Of a stretch of DNA of 64,000 bases, positions 8,064 through 16,673 are shown piece by piece. The position numbers were made by a program, and so were the translations under genes. Positions within the stretch are counted from its first letter, which is position 1; each line of letters opens with the position of its first letter. The DNA is taken from contig NZ_SOFG01000011.1 in the NCBI RefSeq assembly GCF_004402485.1, positions 857,457 through 921,456 of the forward strand, read 5' to 3'. Under the pieces are notes generated by a model. The model was not told the origin of the DNA, did no database searches, and was given only the letters and a program-made list of their open reading frames with translations. This DNA is from Cryobacterium algoricola (lineage in GTDB: Bacteria; Actinomycetota; Actinomycetes; Actinomycetales; Microbacteriaceae).

Positions 8064-9719
8064 TCAGCTCGCCGGCTCGGTTTCCGTCCCGCTCGAGAGC
8101 GCAGCGGGGATGTCCCCGGGAACGTAGTCGGGCATCCGCCCCGCTGGGATGATCGCGAGGAGTGCGATTCCGGCGAGCCCGAGCAGCGACACCTGCAGGG
8201 CGCGCAACCGGGCGTCCTCGTTGATCGCGATACCCTCCGCGATCTGGTCCGGGGTGGCGGATGTCTGGCCGAGGACCGCCTCGAGCTGGTCGTTCGTGAC
8301 GAAGTTGACACTGTCGAGGGGGACCTGCGCGGTCAGTTCCGGCGGCAGGTTCTGGCTGCTCGCGACGCTGGACGCGACGATCGTGCTGAGGATGCCGACG
8401 GCGAAGACGCTGGCGACGGCGATGCCCACGCTCCCGGAGATGTTGTGGACGAGGCCGCGCCAGGCGCCCACGTCGCCGGCGAGGCGTTTCGGGGCCGCGG
8501 AGAGCAGGGTGTTGAACACGAGGGCGACGATCGCCCCCTGCCCGAGTCCGAGGACGATCAGCCCGATCACGACCGCGAACTGCTCCCATTCGTTCCGGAT
8601 CGTGAAGGCGAGCAGGGTGAGCCCCGCCGCGACGACGACGAAGCCCACCCGGCCGATCTGGTGCGGCGGGTACCGCTTGTACAGGGTGGCCACGACGGAG
8701 CTGGCGATGAAGATCGAGAGGGTATACGGGATGATCGAGATCGAGGTCTGGAAACTGGACCGACCCTGCACGATCTGGATGTACAGCGGGATCAGGAAGT
8801 TCGCTGCGGTCCCCACGAAGAGCATCGCGGCCATCGCGAAGGTCGTCGCCTTCTCGGACCCGGACTTCAGCACCTCGAGGTCGAAGATCTGCGGCAGGTG
8901 CGCGGCCTTCCGCCGACGCAACCACACGAAGAAGGCCTGGCCGCCGATCGCACCGAGCAGGATCAGGATCGGTGCGGGCGAGACCCCGAGGACGGTGAAC
9001 GGCGCACTCGGCGTGGCCAGGATCACACCCCAGGAGTTCAGGCCGCTGAACCCGAAGCTGAGCAGGATGATGGATCCTGCCGCGAGGACGGCCCCGACCC
9101 AGTCGATGACGACAGCGGGCTGGGGCGGCACGACCTTCAACCGGAAACTCAGCAGCAGGTTCACGGCGGCGAGCACCACGATCAGGGCGAAGGAATACCG
9201 CCAGCCGATCGTGGACGCGAAGGTTCCCGCGATGAGGAGCGCGAGCACACCGGCCGCGGGAATGGCCGCCGCGAGGAACCCGATCGAGCGGGCCTGCTGC
9301 TCACCGGAATAGTTGGCCGCGATGAACACCACGAGCGCCGGCGCGATCAGTGCGATCACCGCACCGGACGCGGCCTGCGCGATGAACAGCATCGCAGGGC
9401 TCACGCTCAACGCCACGGCCGCCATCGCGAGACCGTGGATCACGACCGCGATCTGGAACACCCGGCGGGAGCCGAACTTCGCGCCCAGCTTCGCGCCGAG
9501 CAGGATGAACGCCGCCATCGCGAACGTGCCCGCGGTGATCGCCGTCCCCACGCTCGTCGCCGGAGTACTCAGATCCGTCGTGATGCCCTGCATCGAAACC
9601 GTCAGCGCATTCACCGCGAACGACGCCTGGATCTGGGTGAGCACCACTACGACCAACGGCAACCACGACGCTGCGAGCGCCGGCGGGGCGGCGGCTTCCG
9701 GTTCGATTCCTGCGGACAT
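8064..9719 (-). CDS. MFS transporter, DHA2 (EmrB/QacA-like) family
   Basis: A 551-residue major-facilitator exporter with about 14 predicted helices, the size typical of drug:proton antiporter family 2. The motif-A region between helices 2 and 3 reads GAKLGAKFGSRRVFQ, and helix 5 contains GTFASTIGWRYSFA, typical of DHA2 proteins. A long extracytoplasmic loop precedes the last helix. AGGAGC lies about 10 bases before the ATG. It leads an operon with the SLC13 permease. Function is probably efflux of a small hydrophobic compound; the substrate cannot be inferred. Confidence 0.82.
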   Translation of the reverse strand: MSAGIEPEAAAPPALAASWLPLVVVVLTQIQASFAVNALTVSMQGITTDLSTPATSVGTAITAGTFAMAAFILLGAKLGAKFGSRRVFQIAVVIHGLAMAAVALSVSPAMLFIAQAASGAVIALIAPALVVFIAANYSGEQQARSIGFLAAAIPAAGVLALLIAGTFASTIGWRYSFALIVVLAAVNLLLSFRLKVVPPQPAVVIDWVGAVLAAGSIILLSFGFSGLNSWGVILATPSAPFTVLGVSPAPILILLGAIGGQAFFVWLRRRKAAHLPQIFDLEVLKSGSEKATTFAMAAMLFVGTAANFLIPLYIQIVQGRSSFQTSISIIPYTLSIFIASSVVATLYKRYPPHQIGRVGFVVVAAGLTLLAFTIRNEWEQFAVVIGLIVLGLGQGAIVALVFNTLLSAAPKRLAGDVGAWRGLVHNISGSVGIAVASVFAVGILSTIVASSVASSQNLPPELTAQVPLDSVNFVTNDQLEAVLGQTSATPDQIAEGIAINEDARLRALQVSLLGLAGIALLAIIPAGRMPDYVPGDIPAALSSGTETEPAS

Positions 9720-9817
9720 CGTGAAGGCTCCTCGCTACTCCGTCTGCGTTCGACAACACATTAGGGGGTGTCGCGCGCGGGCGAAAGGGCCAGGTGATGC
9801 CCGTCAGTACGATCCGC

Positions 9818-10843
9818 TCAGAGGAGCCGAAGTGCGAGGAGGCTCTCCGCGGTGGCGAGGACGGCCTCCTCGTTGGATCGAGGCTCCCAGCCGAGCATCC
9901 GCCTGGCCTTGTCATTCGAGGCGTTCCGTGTCATGCCGAGTTGCGGGGCGACCTGACGGAGCGGGGCGCTGAACGGGGCGAGCACCCGGACGAGCCAGGA
10001 CGGCAGCACCCGGCGGGGCACCCGCCGGGCGACATCGCCGAGGTTCGACCTCAGCAGCGCGGCGATCTCGGGAAAGGTCATCGGGGGTCCGGCGACGGCG
10101 AGGAACCGTTCGCCGGGTGCGAGCGGGCTCGTCATAGCGAGCACGTGCAGGTCGGCGACGTCGCGCACGTCGACGACGTTGGTCTGGATCCGCGGCACCG
10201 CAGGCACCGCGCCCGTCAAGAGCCCGCGGAGGAGTTCGACGGAACTGGAGAGGTCCGTGCCGAGCACGGGCCCGAAGATCCCGACGGGGTTGATCACCGT
10301 GAGTTCGAGCGCGCCACCCTCCCTCGCGACGAAATCCCAGGCCGCACGTTCGGCGATGGTCTTGGACTTGACGTATGCGCTCACTGCACCGGTCGGGTCC
10401 GTCCAGTCGTCTTCGGTGAACGGGCGGTCCGGATGCTGGGCGCCATAACCGACGGTGGCGAACGAGGAAGTCAGCACGACCCGCCGCACGCCGGCATCCC
10501 GTGCGGCCCGGAGCACCCGGAGCGCTCCGTCCCTGGCGGGGACGATGAGCTCGTCCTCGTCCGCCGGCTCACGCGCGGGGAAGGGCGAGGCGACGTGCAG
10601 GACGAAGGCGCAGCCGTTCACGGCCTCCGCCCACCCGGCGTCGGAGAGCAGGTCCGCGACGGTGAAGGAGAGGGCGCTGCCGGCATCCGCCCCGCCGTCA
10701 GCGACCATGGCGCGCACCTCCGGCTCGCGGCCGAGGGAGCGCACCGTCGTGCGCACCCGGTAGCCCGCGTCGAGGAGCCGCACGATGCAGTGCGCGCCGA
10801 CGAAGCCAGACCCTCCGGTCACCAGAACCAGTTCGCCCGTCAT
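9818..10843 (-). CDS. NAD(P)-dependent epimerase/dehydratase, extended SDR
   Basis: Extended short-chain dehydrogenase of 341 residues, similar to dihydroflavonol-4-reductase-like oxidoreductases. The Rossmann motif VTGGSGFVGAH (residues 8-18) and the catalytic YVKSK (Tyr and Lys) are present. AAGAGGA precedes the ATG at good spacing. It diverges from the deazaflavin-type gene at 10904 with only 60 bases between the starts, so the two promoters overlap. The physiological substrate is unknown. Confidence 0.82.
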   Translation of the reverse strand: MTGELVLVTGGSGFVGAHCIVRLLDAGYRVRTTVRSLGREPEVRAMVADGGADAGSALSFTVADLLSDAGWAEAVNGCAFVLHVASPFPAREPADEDELIVPARDGALRVLRAARDAGVRRVVLTSSFATVGYGAQHPDRPFTEDDWTDPTGAVSAYVKSKTIAERAAWDFVAREGGALELTVINPVGIFGPVLGTDLSSSVELLRGLLTGAVPAVPRIQTNVVDVRDVADLHVLAMTSPLAPGERFLAVAGPPMTFPEIAALLRSNLGDVARRVPRRVLPSWLVRVLAPFSAPLRQVAPQLGMTRNASNDKARRMLGWEPRSNEEAVLATAESLLALRLL

Positions 10844-10903
10844 GAGTTCCTCTTCCCGTTGTACTATCCCTGCACCGGCGGCGCGTCGACGAGAGGCAGT
10901 CTA

Positions 10904-11314
10904 GTGAGCGACTTCAATGAACAGATCATCTCGGAGTTCCGGGAGAACAACGGCCACGTCACCACGGCCGGGTTCGGGTCGAATCTCGTGCTCCTCCATA
11001 CGACGGGAGCACGCACGGGCGTCGAGCACGTCAGTCCGGTGATGTCCATCCGAGACGGGGACGCCTGGCTCGTGGTCGCCTCCGCCGGCGGCCGGCCCCG
11101 GCATCCGGCCTGGTATTTCAACCTGCTCCAGCAGCCGGAGACCTCTATCGAGACCCCGGAAGGAACGGTCGCGGTCACCGCGACCGATTTGGACGGCGAG
11201 GAACACGCCAGAGCCTGGGCGAAGATCATCGCCCGCGCGCCGGGCTTCGCCGGGTACCAGGAGCGCGCCGTCGAACGGCGGATTCCGGTGCTCCGGCTGG
11301 TCCGAAACCCCTGA
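10904..11314 (+). CDS. Nitroreductase/deazaflavin-dependent oxidoreductase (DDN family)
   Basis: Small 136-residue protein of the actinobacterial Ddn-like family, split-barrel enzymes that often use coenzyme F420. The segment HTTGARTG, followed by SPVM and by GGRPRHPAWYFNLLQQP, is the family signature. I chose GTG at 10904 because GAGAGG precedes it and the encoded SDFNEQIISEFR matches the expected N-terminus; the frame is open far upstream without a good start. Divergent from the SDR gene. The natural substrate is unknown. Confidence 0.82.
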   Translation: MSDFNEQIISEFRENNGHVTTAGFGSNLVLLHTTGARTGVEHVSPVMSIRDGDAWLVVASAGGRPRHPAWYFNLLQQPETSIETPEGTVAVTATDLDGEEHARAWAKIIARAPGFAGYQERAVERRIPVLRLVRNP

Positions 11315-11321
11315 GCTACGC

Positions 11322-13733
11322 CTATTCCTGCAGTCGCCGTGCGAGATAGGGGGCCGTCCGGCTGCCGTCGTGGGCTGCGACGACCTCAGGCGGACCGGCC
11401 ACGAGGATGAGCCCGCCCGCGTCGCCTCCGGACGGGCCGAGGTCTATCACCCAGTCCGCCGCCGCGATGACGTCGAGGTTGTGTTCGACCACGATGACGG
11501 TGTTGCCCGCGTCGACCAGGCGGTTCAACTGGGCGAGCAGGAGCTGGACATCCGCCGGGTGCAGGCCCGTTGTGGGCTCGTCGAGCAGGTACAGCGTGTG
11601 GCCGCGGCGGGCGCGCTGGAGTTCGGATGCGAGTTTGATGCGCTGGGCCTCGCCACCGGAGAGCTCCGTGGCGGGCTGGCCGAGGCGGAGGTAGCCGAGT
11701 CCGACCTCGCGGAGGGTCTCGAGGCTGCGGGCGGCGGCAGGCACGTCCGCGAGGAACCCGGCCGCGTCGTCGACGCTGAGGCCGAGGACGTTGGCGATGG
11801 TCTTGCCGCGGTAGCGGATCTCGAGGGTCTCCGGGTTGTACCGGGAACCGTGGCAGGCCGGGCACAGGGCGTAGCTGCCGGGGAGGAAGAGGAGTTCGAC
11901 CGTGACGGAGCCCTCACCCAGGCAGGTCTCGCAGCGGCCGCCGGCGACGTTGAAGGAGAAGCGCCCGGCCCCGAAACCGCGGCTGCGTGCTGCGGGGGTC
12001 GCCGCGAAGGTCGTGCGGACCGCGTCGAACAGGCCGGTGTAGGTGGCGAGGTTCGAGCGGGGGGTGCGGCCGATCGGCTTCTGGTCGACGGTGACAAGGC
12101 GGTCGACGGGGCCGTCGGCGACGATCTGACTGATCAGGGTCGATTTTCCGGAACCCGATACTCCGGTGATCGCGGTGAGCAGCCCGAGCGGGAACTCGGC
12201 GTCGAGCTTCTGCAGGTTGTGCACGCTGACCCCGTGCAGGCCGAGCCAGGCGTGCGGTTCCCTCCGCGCCGGCACCGGGAGCACGGCATCCGCCGGGTCT
12301 TCCGGATCTGCACCGGGGAAGAGGAAGCGCCGGGTCACCGACTCCGGGACCCCGGCGAGCCCGGCGATGGGGCCGCTGTAGAGCACGTCACCGCCACCGG
12401 TCCCGGCGTGGGGCCCGACGTCGACGACCCAGTCGGCGGCGCGCACGACATCCATGTTGTGTTCGACGACGAAGACGGAGTTGCCGGAGGACTTGAGTTG
12501 CTCGAGCACGACGAGCAGGGGTTCGGCGTCGGCGGGGTGGAGGCCTGCAGACGGTTCGTCGAGCACGTAGACCACGCCGAAGAGTCCCGACCGCAACTGG
12601 GTCGCGATCCGAAGACGCTGCATCTCGCCGGGCGAAAGCGTCGGGGTGGGGCGCGAGAGGCTGAGGTAGCCGAGTCCGAGGCCGACCAGGACCTCGATGC
12701 GCGCGAGCAGGTCGCGGCTGATCGTGGCTTCGACCCCCGCGGATGCCTCGCGCCGTTCGGCGGAAGCGGCCTGCGTGAGCGGGCGCAGGGTCTCGGCAAC
12801 GTCGGTGAGCGGCAGCCCGGCCAACCGGGCGATGGAGAGCCCAGCCACCGTCACGGCAAGGGCGGCGGGCGTGAGTCCGGTCCCGTCGCAGACCGGACAC
12901 GGCCCGGACTCCACGAACCGGAGCGCGCGCTCCCGCTGGCTCTGGCTCTGCGAGTCGGCGAGGGTGTGCAGAATGTAGCTCCGGGCGCTCCAGAACCGGC
13001 CCTGGTACGGCTTGGCGATCCGGTCGCGCTGCGGCGTGATCTCCACGACGGGCTGCTCCTCGGTGAAGAGGATCCAGTCCCTCGCCTCGGCCGGCAGGTC
13101 GTTCCACGGCACATCGACGTCGTAGCCGAGGGTGATCAGGATGTCACGAAGGTTCTTGCCCTGCCAGGCCCCCGGCCAGGCCGCGACGGCGCCCTCGCGG
13201 ATGCTGAGGGTCCCGTCCGGCACGAGGCTCGCGCTGGTCGGAATGTGCGCGATTCCGAGCCCGTGGCAGCGCGGGCAGGCCCCGGCCACGGTATTGGGCG
13301 AGAAGGAGTCGGATTCGAGTCTGGGCGCATCCGCCGGGTATGTGCCCGCACGGGAATACATCATGCGCACGGAATTCGACAGAGTGGTCAGGGTCCCGAC
13401 CGTCGACCGTGAGCTCGGGGTGCCGCGCCGTTGCTGCAGCGCGACGGCGGGTGGCAGGCCGGTGATCTCGTCCACCTGCGGGGTGTGGCCCTGCTGGATC
13501 AGCCGGCGGGCGTAGGGGGCCACCGATTCGAGGAACCGGCGCTGGGCCTCCGCGAAGATCGTGCCGAAGGCGAGCGAGGACTTGCCTGAGCCGGAGACGC
13601 CCGTGAAGGCCACGATCGCGTCGCGGGGAACGTCGACGTCAACATCCCTCAGGTTGTTCTCCCTGGCGCCCCGCACCCGCACGAAGCCGGAGGCTGGAGA
13701 GACGGACGGGAGTGAAGGGGTCGCAGTACGCAT
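11322..13733 (-). CDS. UvrA-like excinuclease ATPase, short class
   Basis: Tandem ABC ATPase of 803 residues, clearly UvrA-like but about 150 residues shorter than canonical UvrA. Walker A motifs are GVSGSGKSSLA near residue 45 and GVSGSGKSTLI in the second half. Zinc-binding segments CPRCHGLG, CPVCDGTG and CETCLGEG...CPACHG are retained. The first signature reads LSPGEMQRLRIA instead of LSGGE, the second is normal (LSGGEAQRIKLA). Both Walker B blocks are intact (YVLDEPSAGLHP, YLLDEPTTGLHP). Such short proteins are often linked to drug resistance rather than to UvrABC repair. It is monocistronic and converges on the preceding gene. Confidence 0.85.
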   Translation of the reverse strand: MRTATPSLPSVSPASGFVRVRGARENNLRDVDVDVPRDAIVAFTGVSGSGKSSLAFGTIFAEAQRRFLESVAPYARRLIQQGHTPQVDEITGLPPAVALQQRRGTPSSRSTVGTLTTLSNSVRMMYSRAGTYPADAPRLESDSFSPNTVAGACPRCHGLGIAHIPTSASLVPDGTLSIREGAVAAWPGAWQGKNLRDILITLGYDVDVPWNDLPAEARDWILFTEEQPVVEITPQRDRIAKPYQGRFWSARSYILHTLADSQSQSQRERALRFVESGPCPVCDGTGLTPAALAVTVAGLSIARLAGLPLTDVAETLRPLTQAASAERREASAGVEATISRDLLARIEVLVGLGLGYLSLSRPTPTLSPGEMQRLRIATQLRSGLFGVVYVLDEPSAGLHPADAEPLLVVLEQLKSSGNSVFVVEHNMDVVRAADWVVDVGPHAGTGGGDVLYSGPIAGLAGVPESVTRRFLFPGADPEDPADAVLPVPARREPHAWLGLHGVSVHNLQKLDAEFPLGLLTAITGVSGSGKSTLISQIVADGPVDRLVTVDQKPIGRTPRSNLATYTGLFDAVRTTFAATPAARSRGFGAGRFSFNVAGGRCETCLGEGSVTVELLFLPGSYALCPACHGSRYNPETLEIRYRGKTIANVLGLSVDDAAGFLADVPAAARSLETLREVGLGYLRLGQPATELSGGEAQRIKLASELQRARRGHTLYLLDEPTTGLHPADVQLLLAQLNRLVDAGNTVIVVEHNLDVIAAADWVIDLGPSGGDAGGLILVAGPPEVVAAHDGSRTAPYLARRLQE

Positions 13734-13771
13734 TCGTCCGACCCTAGTCGCCGCACCTGACTGCTCGCCGG

Positions 13772-13819
13772 GTCGGGCGACCTGTCGGGCAACCCGTCGG
13801 GCAGCAGGTCGGGCAGGTG
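13772..13819. repeat. Four imperfect 12-bp repeats
   Basis: Four consecutive 12-bp units beginning GTCGGGC fill most of the gap between the start of the uvrA-like gene and the end of the dehydrogenase gene. The last positions of each unit vary. No coding role is seen. Confidence 0.7.
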
Positions 13820-13829
13820 ACCAGTCGGC

Positions 13830-14891
13830 TCAGTAGAACTCGACGGTGTTCACGACATTGCGGAGGGGGAGGCCGTCGAGGAAGCGGGTCGCGTTGTCGG
13901 CGAAGAGTTCGGCGATCCGGCGTTCCTCGCCGGCGTCGAGCGCTGCGGTGTGCGGGCTGATCACGACGTTCGGGAAGTCCCAGAGCGGGCTGGCCGGGTC
14001 GAGGGGTTCCTTCGCGAACACGTCGAGGGCCGCGAACCCGATCCGGCCGGACTCGAGGGCGCGGATGAGGGCGTCCTCGTCCACGACCGTCCCGCGGCCG
14101 ATGTTGACGAGGGTCGTTCCCGGTCGGACGGCGGCGAAGACGTTGTCGCCGACGAGTTTCAGGGTCGCGGCCGTTCCCGGCAGGGCGACGACGATCGCGT
14201 CGGCACGGGCGGCGGCGGCCGCGAGGTCGTCGGTGTGGACCAGTTCGTCGACGAAGGGAACGGGAAGGTCGTCCCTGCTGGTTCCGATGGTGCGCATCCC
14301 GAGCGCCTTCGCGAGCCGGGCGACCTCGCGGCCCACTCCGCCGAGCCCGACGACGAGCACGGTCTGGGCGCGCACCTGGCCGAGGGCCCTGCGCTCGGGC
14401 CACAAGTGCGCGCGCTGATCGCGCTGGAGCACGGGCAGTTGCTTGGCTCCGGCCATGATGCCGAAGATCGCGAATTCGGCGAGCGGGCCACCGTGCACCC
14501 CCGCGGAGGTCGTGAAGACGACCCGGTCGAGATCGGCCTGGCCGAGGCAGGCGGCCTTGACCTGCGAGCCGCCGCCGGCCGCCATCACCTGCACCCAGCG
14601 GAGTCCCGGATTCGCCTCCACGGTTCGATGGAGTGCGGCCGGGTTCACGTCGGGGATGCCGAAGAGCACGTCCGCCGAGTCGAGCATCCGCTCGAAGTCG
14701 GCCTGCTGTTCGGCCGTGCGCCGGAAGGCAGGGTCGCCGCGGTAGTCGGCAGGGCGCCGCATCGGCGGCAGCAGCGTCTGGTCGCGCACGAGCTCGACGC
14801 GCGGCTCAGTCCGCTCGATCAGCAGGCAGAGTTCCTCGCTGAGCGGTGTCGCGACGACGACGCGGAGGAGTGCGGGTGTTGTGGTGGTCAT
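13830..14891 (-). CDS. D-2-hydroxyacid dehydrogenase
   Basis: NAD(P)-dependent reductase of 2-keto acids, D-isomer-specific family, about 353 residues. It shows the Rossmann motif GLGGVGREVARLAKALG, the arginine segment NIGRGTVVDEDAL, the acidic KEPLDPASPLWDFPN and the catalytic histidine in ISPHTAA. I prefer ATG at 14891, which has AGGGAG nine bases upstream. An in-frame GTG at 14912 overlaps the preceding kinase stop as GTGA and could be used instead. Last gene of the sugar-acid operon; a role in reducing a keto-sugar acid is plausible but unproved. Confidence 0.85.
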   Translation of the reverse strand: MTTTTPALLRVVVATPLSEELCLLIERTEPRVELVRDQTLLPPMRRPADYRGDPAFRRTAEQQADFERMLDSADVLFGIPDVNPAALHRTVEANPGLRWVQVMAAGGGSQVKAACLGQADLDRVVFTTSAGVHGGPLAEFAIFGIMAGAKQLPVLQRDQRAHLWPERRALGQVRAQTVLVVGLGGVGREVARLAKALGMRTIGTSRDDLPVPFVDELVHTDDLAAAAARADAIVVALPGTAATLKLVGDNVFAAVRPGTTLVNIGRGTVVDEDALIRALESGRIGFAALDVFAKEPLDPASPLWDFPNVVISPHTAALDAGEERRIAELFADNATRFLDGLPLRNVVNTVEFY

Positions 14892-14908
14892 TCTGTCAGT
14901 CTCCCTGA

Positions 14909-15886
14909 TCACACGGATGTCGGCGCATGCGCCTCGAGGAATGTAGCGAGTCCGGCCCGATCGGGCAGGCCCTCCTGGTCACCGCGCGACGTCGTGGCGA
15001 GCGCACCGACCGCGCCGGCGCGGTAGACCCACTCGGCGGGCGGGAGCCCGTCGAGTGCCGCGCTGAGCAGCCCGGCGGAGAAGCCGTCGCCGGCGCCGAC
15101 CGTGTCGACGACCGAGACCGCGAAGGGCGGGCAGCTCGCGTGCGTCCCGTCGGCGGCGAAGAGTTCGGCGCCGCGGGACCCGGCCTTGACCGCGACGACC
15201 GTGACGCCGCGATCGAGGTACCAGCGGGCGATTCCCGCCGGGGTGGTCTCTCCGGTGAGGATGCGCCCCTCGCTCATGCCGGGCAGCACCCAGTCCGCCT
15301 GCACGGCGATCGTGTTGATCGTGCGCACCATGTCGTCGGAGTCGGCCCAGAGGCTGGGGCGCAGGTTCGGGTCGAAGCTCACGGTCGCTCCGGTTTCACG
15401 TGCAACATCGACGGCCTGGGCCGCGAGACCACGTGGTCCGGCGCCGAGAGCGAGCGGGATCCCGGTCAGGTGCACGTGCCCGGCGCGGCGCACGTAGGCG
15501 GCCGTCGCGTCCGTCGGCGCGAGCGTGCGTGCCGCGGAGTGCGACCGGAAGTAGACGACGAGCGGATCCTCGTCCTCGCCCGGCCGGTTCTTCAGCTGGA
15601 ACCCGGTCGGTTCGATCGCGTGCAGGTCGACCTCGCCGACATCGATGCCGTTCGCCTCGAGCTGCTGCAGGGTGAATTCGCCGAATGGGTCGGTGCCGAG
15701 CCGGGTGACGAACCCGACGCTGTGGCCGAGCCGCCGCAATCCGACGGCGACGTTGAATTCCGCGCCCGCGAGCCTCCGGACGAAGTGGTCGACCCGCGAG
15801 AGCGGCCCGGATTCCTCGGCGACGAACATCGCCATGATCTCGCCGAAGGTGACGACGTCGAAGTCCCGCTGGACAGTGTTGGACAT
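14909..15886 (-). CDS. PfkB-family sugar kinase, probable 2-keto-3-deoxygluconate kinase
   Basis: Ribokinase-fold kinase of 325 residues. The N-terminal GEIMAMF and AGAEFNVAVGLRRLG, the central FDPNLRPSLW, and the catalytic DTVGAGDGFSAG near residue 258 (Asp as base, anion hole) are the family hallmarks. The sequence is closest in feel to KDG kinases, which make 2-keto-3-deoxy-6-phosphogluconate from hexuronate or gluconate breakdown. Ten bases separate it from the upstream isomerase gene. Substrate assignment rests on motif similarity and operon context. Confidence 0.82.
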   Translation of the reverse strand: MSNTVQRDFDVVTFGEIMAMFVAEESGPLSRVDHFVRRLAGAEFNVAVGLRRLGHSVGFVTRLGTDPFGEFTLQQLEANGIDVGEVDLHAIEPTGFQLKNRPGEDEDPLVVYFRSHSAARTLAPTDATAAYVRRAGHVHLTGIPLALGAGPRGLAAQAVDVARETGATVSFDPNLRPSLWADSDDMVRTINTIAVQADWVLPGMSEGRILTGETTPAGIARWYLDRGVTVVAVKAGSRGAELFAADGTHASCPPFAVSVVDTVGAGDGFSAGLLSAALDGLPPAEWVYRAGAVGALATTSRGDQEGLPDRAGLATFLEAHAPTSV

Positions 15887-15896
15887 GGGGTTCCGT

Positions 15897-16673
15897 TCAG
15901 TCGTGTGTCAGTTCGGCGAGGACCCGGCGGACCTTCGCCAGTTCGCTCACCGCGGTGGCCCGATCGGGGATCGGGTATTCGAGAACGACGGGAACGTGGC
16001 TTCCGATCTCGCCGAGCACGGTGCGCCAGTCGACCTCGCCCTCGTCGAGCAGCACGGAGTGCAGCCCGTCGAGGCTGTCGATGTCCTTCAGGTGGAAGAC
16101 CGTCGCGTATCGGCCGAGCTCCCGGGCGGCGGCGACGGGATCCACGCCGGCCCAGAGCCAGTTCCCGGCATCGAACGTGTACCCGATCGGCACGTTCCTG
16201 GTCTGCAGGTCGAGCAGGAGCGCCGACACGATATCCAGTCGTCCGTTCCGTTCGGTCTGGTCGTTCTCGATCGTGACCCGGGCGGATGCTGCGCGCAGGA
16301 CCTCGGCGAGGCTCGCGGTGTCCTGCAACTCGTCTCCGGGCTCTCCGATGTTCAGCTTGACGCTGAGGGCACCGAGCGCCTCCGCTTCGGCGAGGTACCC
16401 GTCCAGCAGGGACGACGCCTCTCCGTCGACGAAGAGCGATTCGGGGACGGAATAGTAGACCTCGAGTCCGGCCGCTGCCGCCAGACCGGCGATCGAGAGC
16501 AGTTCCTCGTGCCTGGCCGTCGGCTCGGACGCGAGGTACTCGCGACGGATCTCGATTCCGGCAGCCCCGAGGTCCCGCACCTCGGCGACGAGGTCGGCCT
16601 GAACGGTGCCGGCCGCGTCCAGCGCATCCTTGTAGACCATGGTGTTGACGAATACCCGCCGTGAGCCGGTCAC
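15897..16673 (-). CDS. Sugar phosphate isomerase/epimerase, TIM barrel
   Basis: AP-endonuclease-2-type TIM barrel of 258 residues, a family that isomerises or epimerises keto sugars and uses divalent metal. Barrel strands with acidic metal ligands are visible: GIEIRREY, VTIENDQ, YTFDAGNW and VFHLKDID followed by VVLEYPI. I placed the start at GTG 16673, overlapping the upstream transporter stop as GTGA; it supplies the first strand RRVFVNT. ATG 16640 would delete that strand. Middle gene of the MFS-isomerase-kinase-dehydrogenase operon. Confidence 0.8.
   Translation of the reverse strand: MTGSRRVFVNTMVYKDALDAAGTVQADLVAEVRDLGAAGIEIRREYLASEPTARHEELLSIAGLAAAAGLEVYYSVPESLFVDGEASSLLDGYLAEAEALGALSVKLNIGEPGDELQDTASLAEVLRAASARVTIENDQTERNGRLDIVSALLLDLQTRNVPIGYTFDAGNWLWAGVDPVAAARELGRYATVFHLKDIDSLDGLHSVLLDEGEVDWRTVLGEIGSHVPVVLEYPIPDRATAVSELAKVRRVLAELTHD

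Noticed and set aside
6454-8925. Long minus-strand frame spanning the two transporter genes
   Set aside because: Arg/Pro/Ala-only composition; the true genes in the other frame show clear membrane helices and motifs.
9794-10903. N-terminal extension of the deazaflavin-type protein
   Set aside because: It runs antisense through the SDR gene and has no ribosome site; the family protein begins at GTG 10904.
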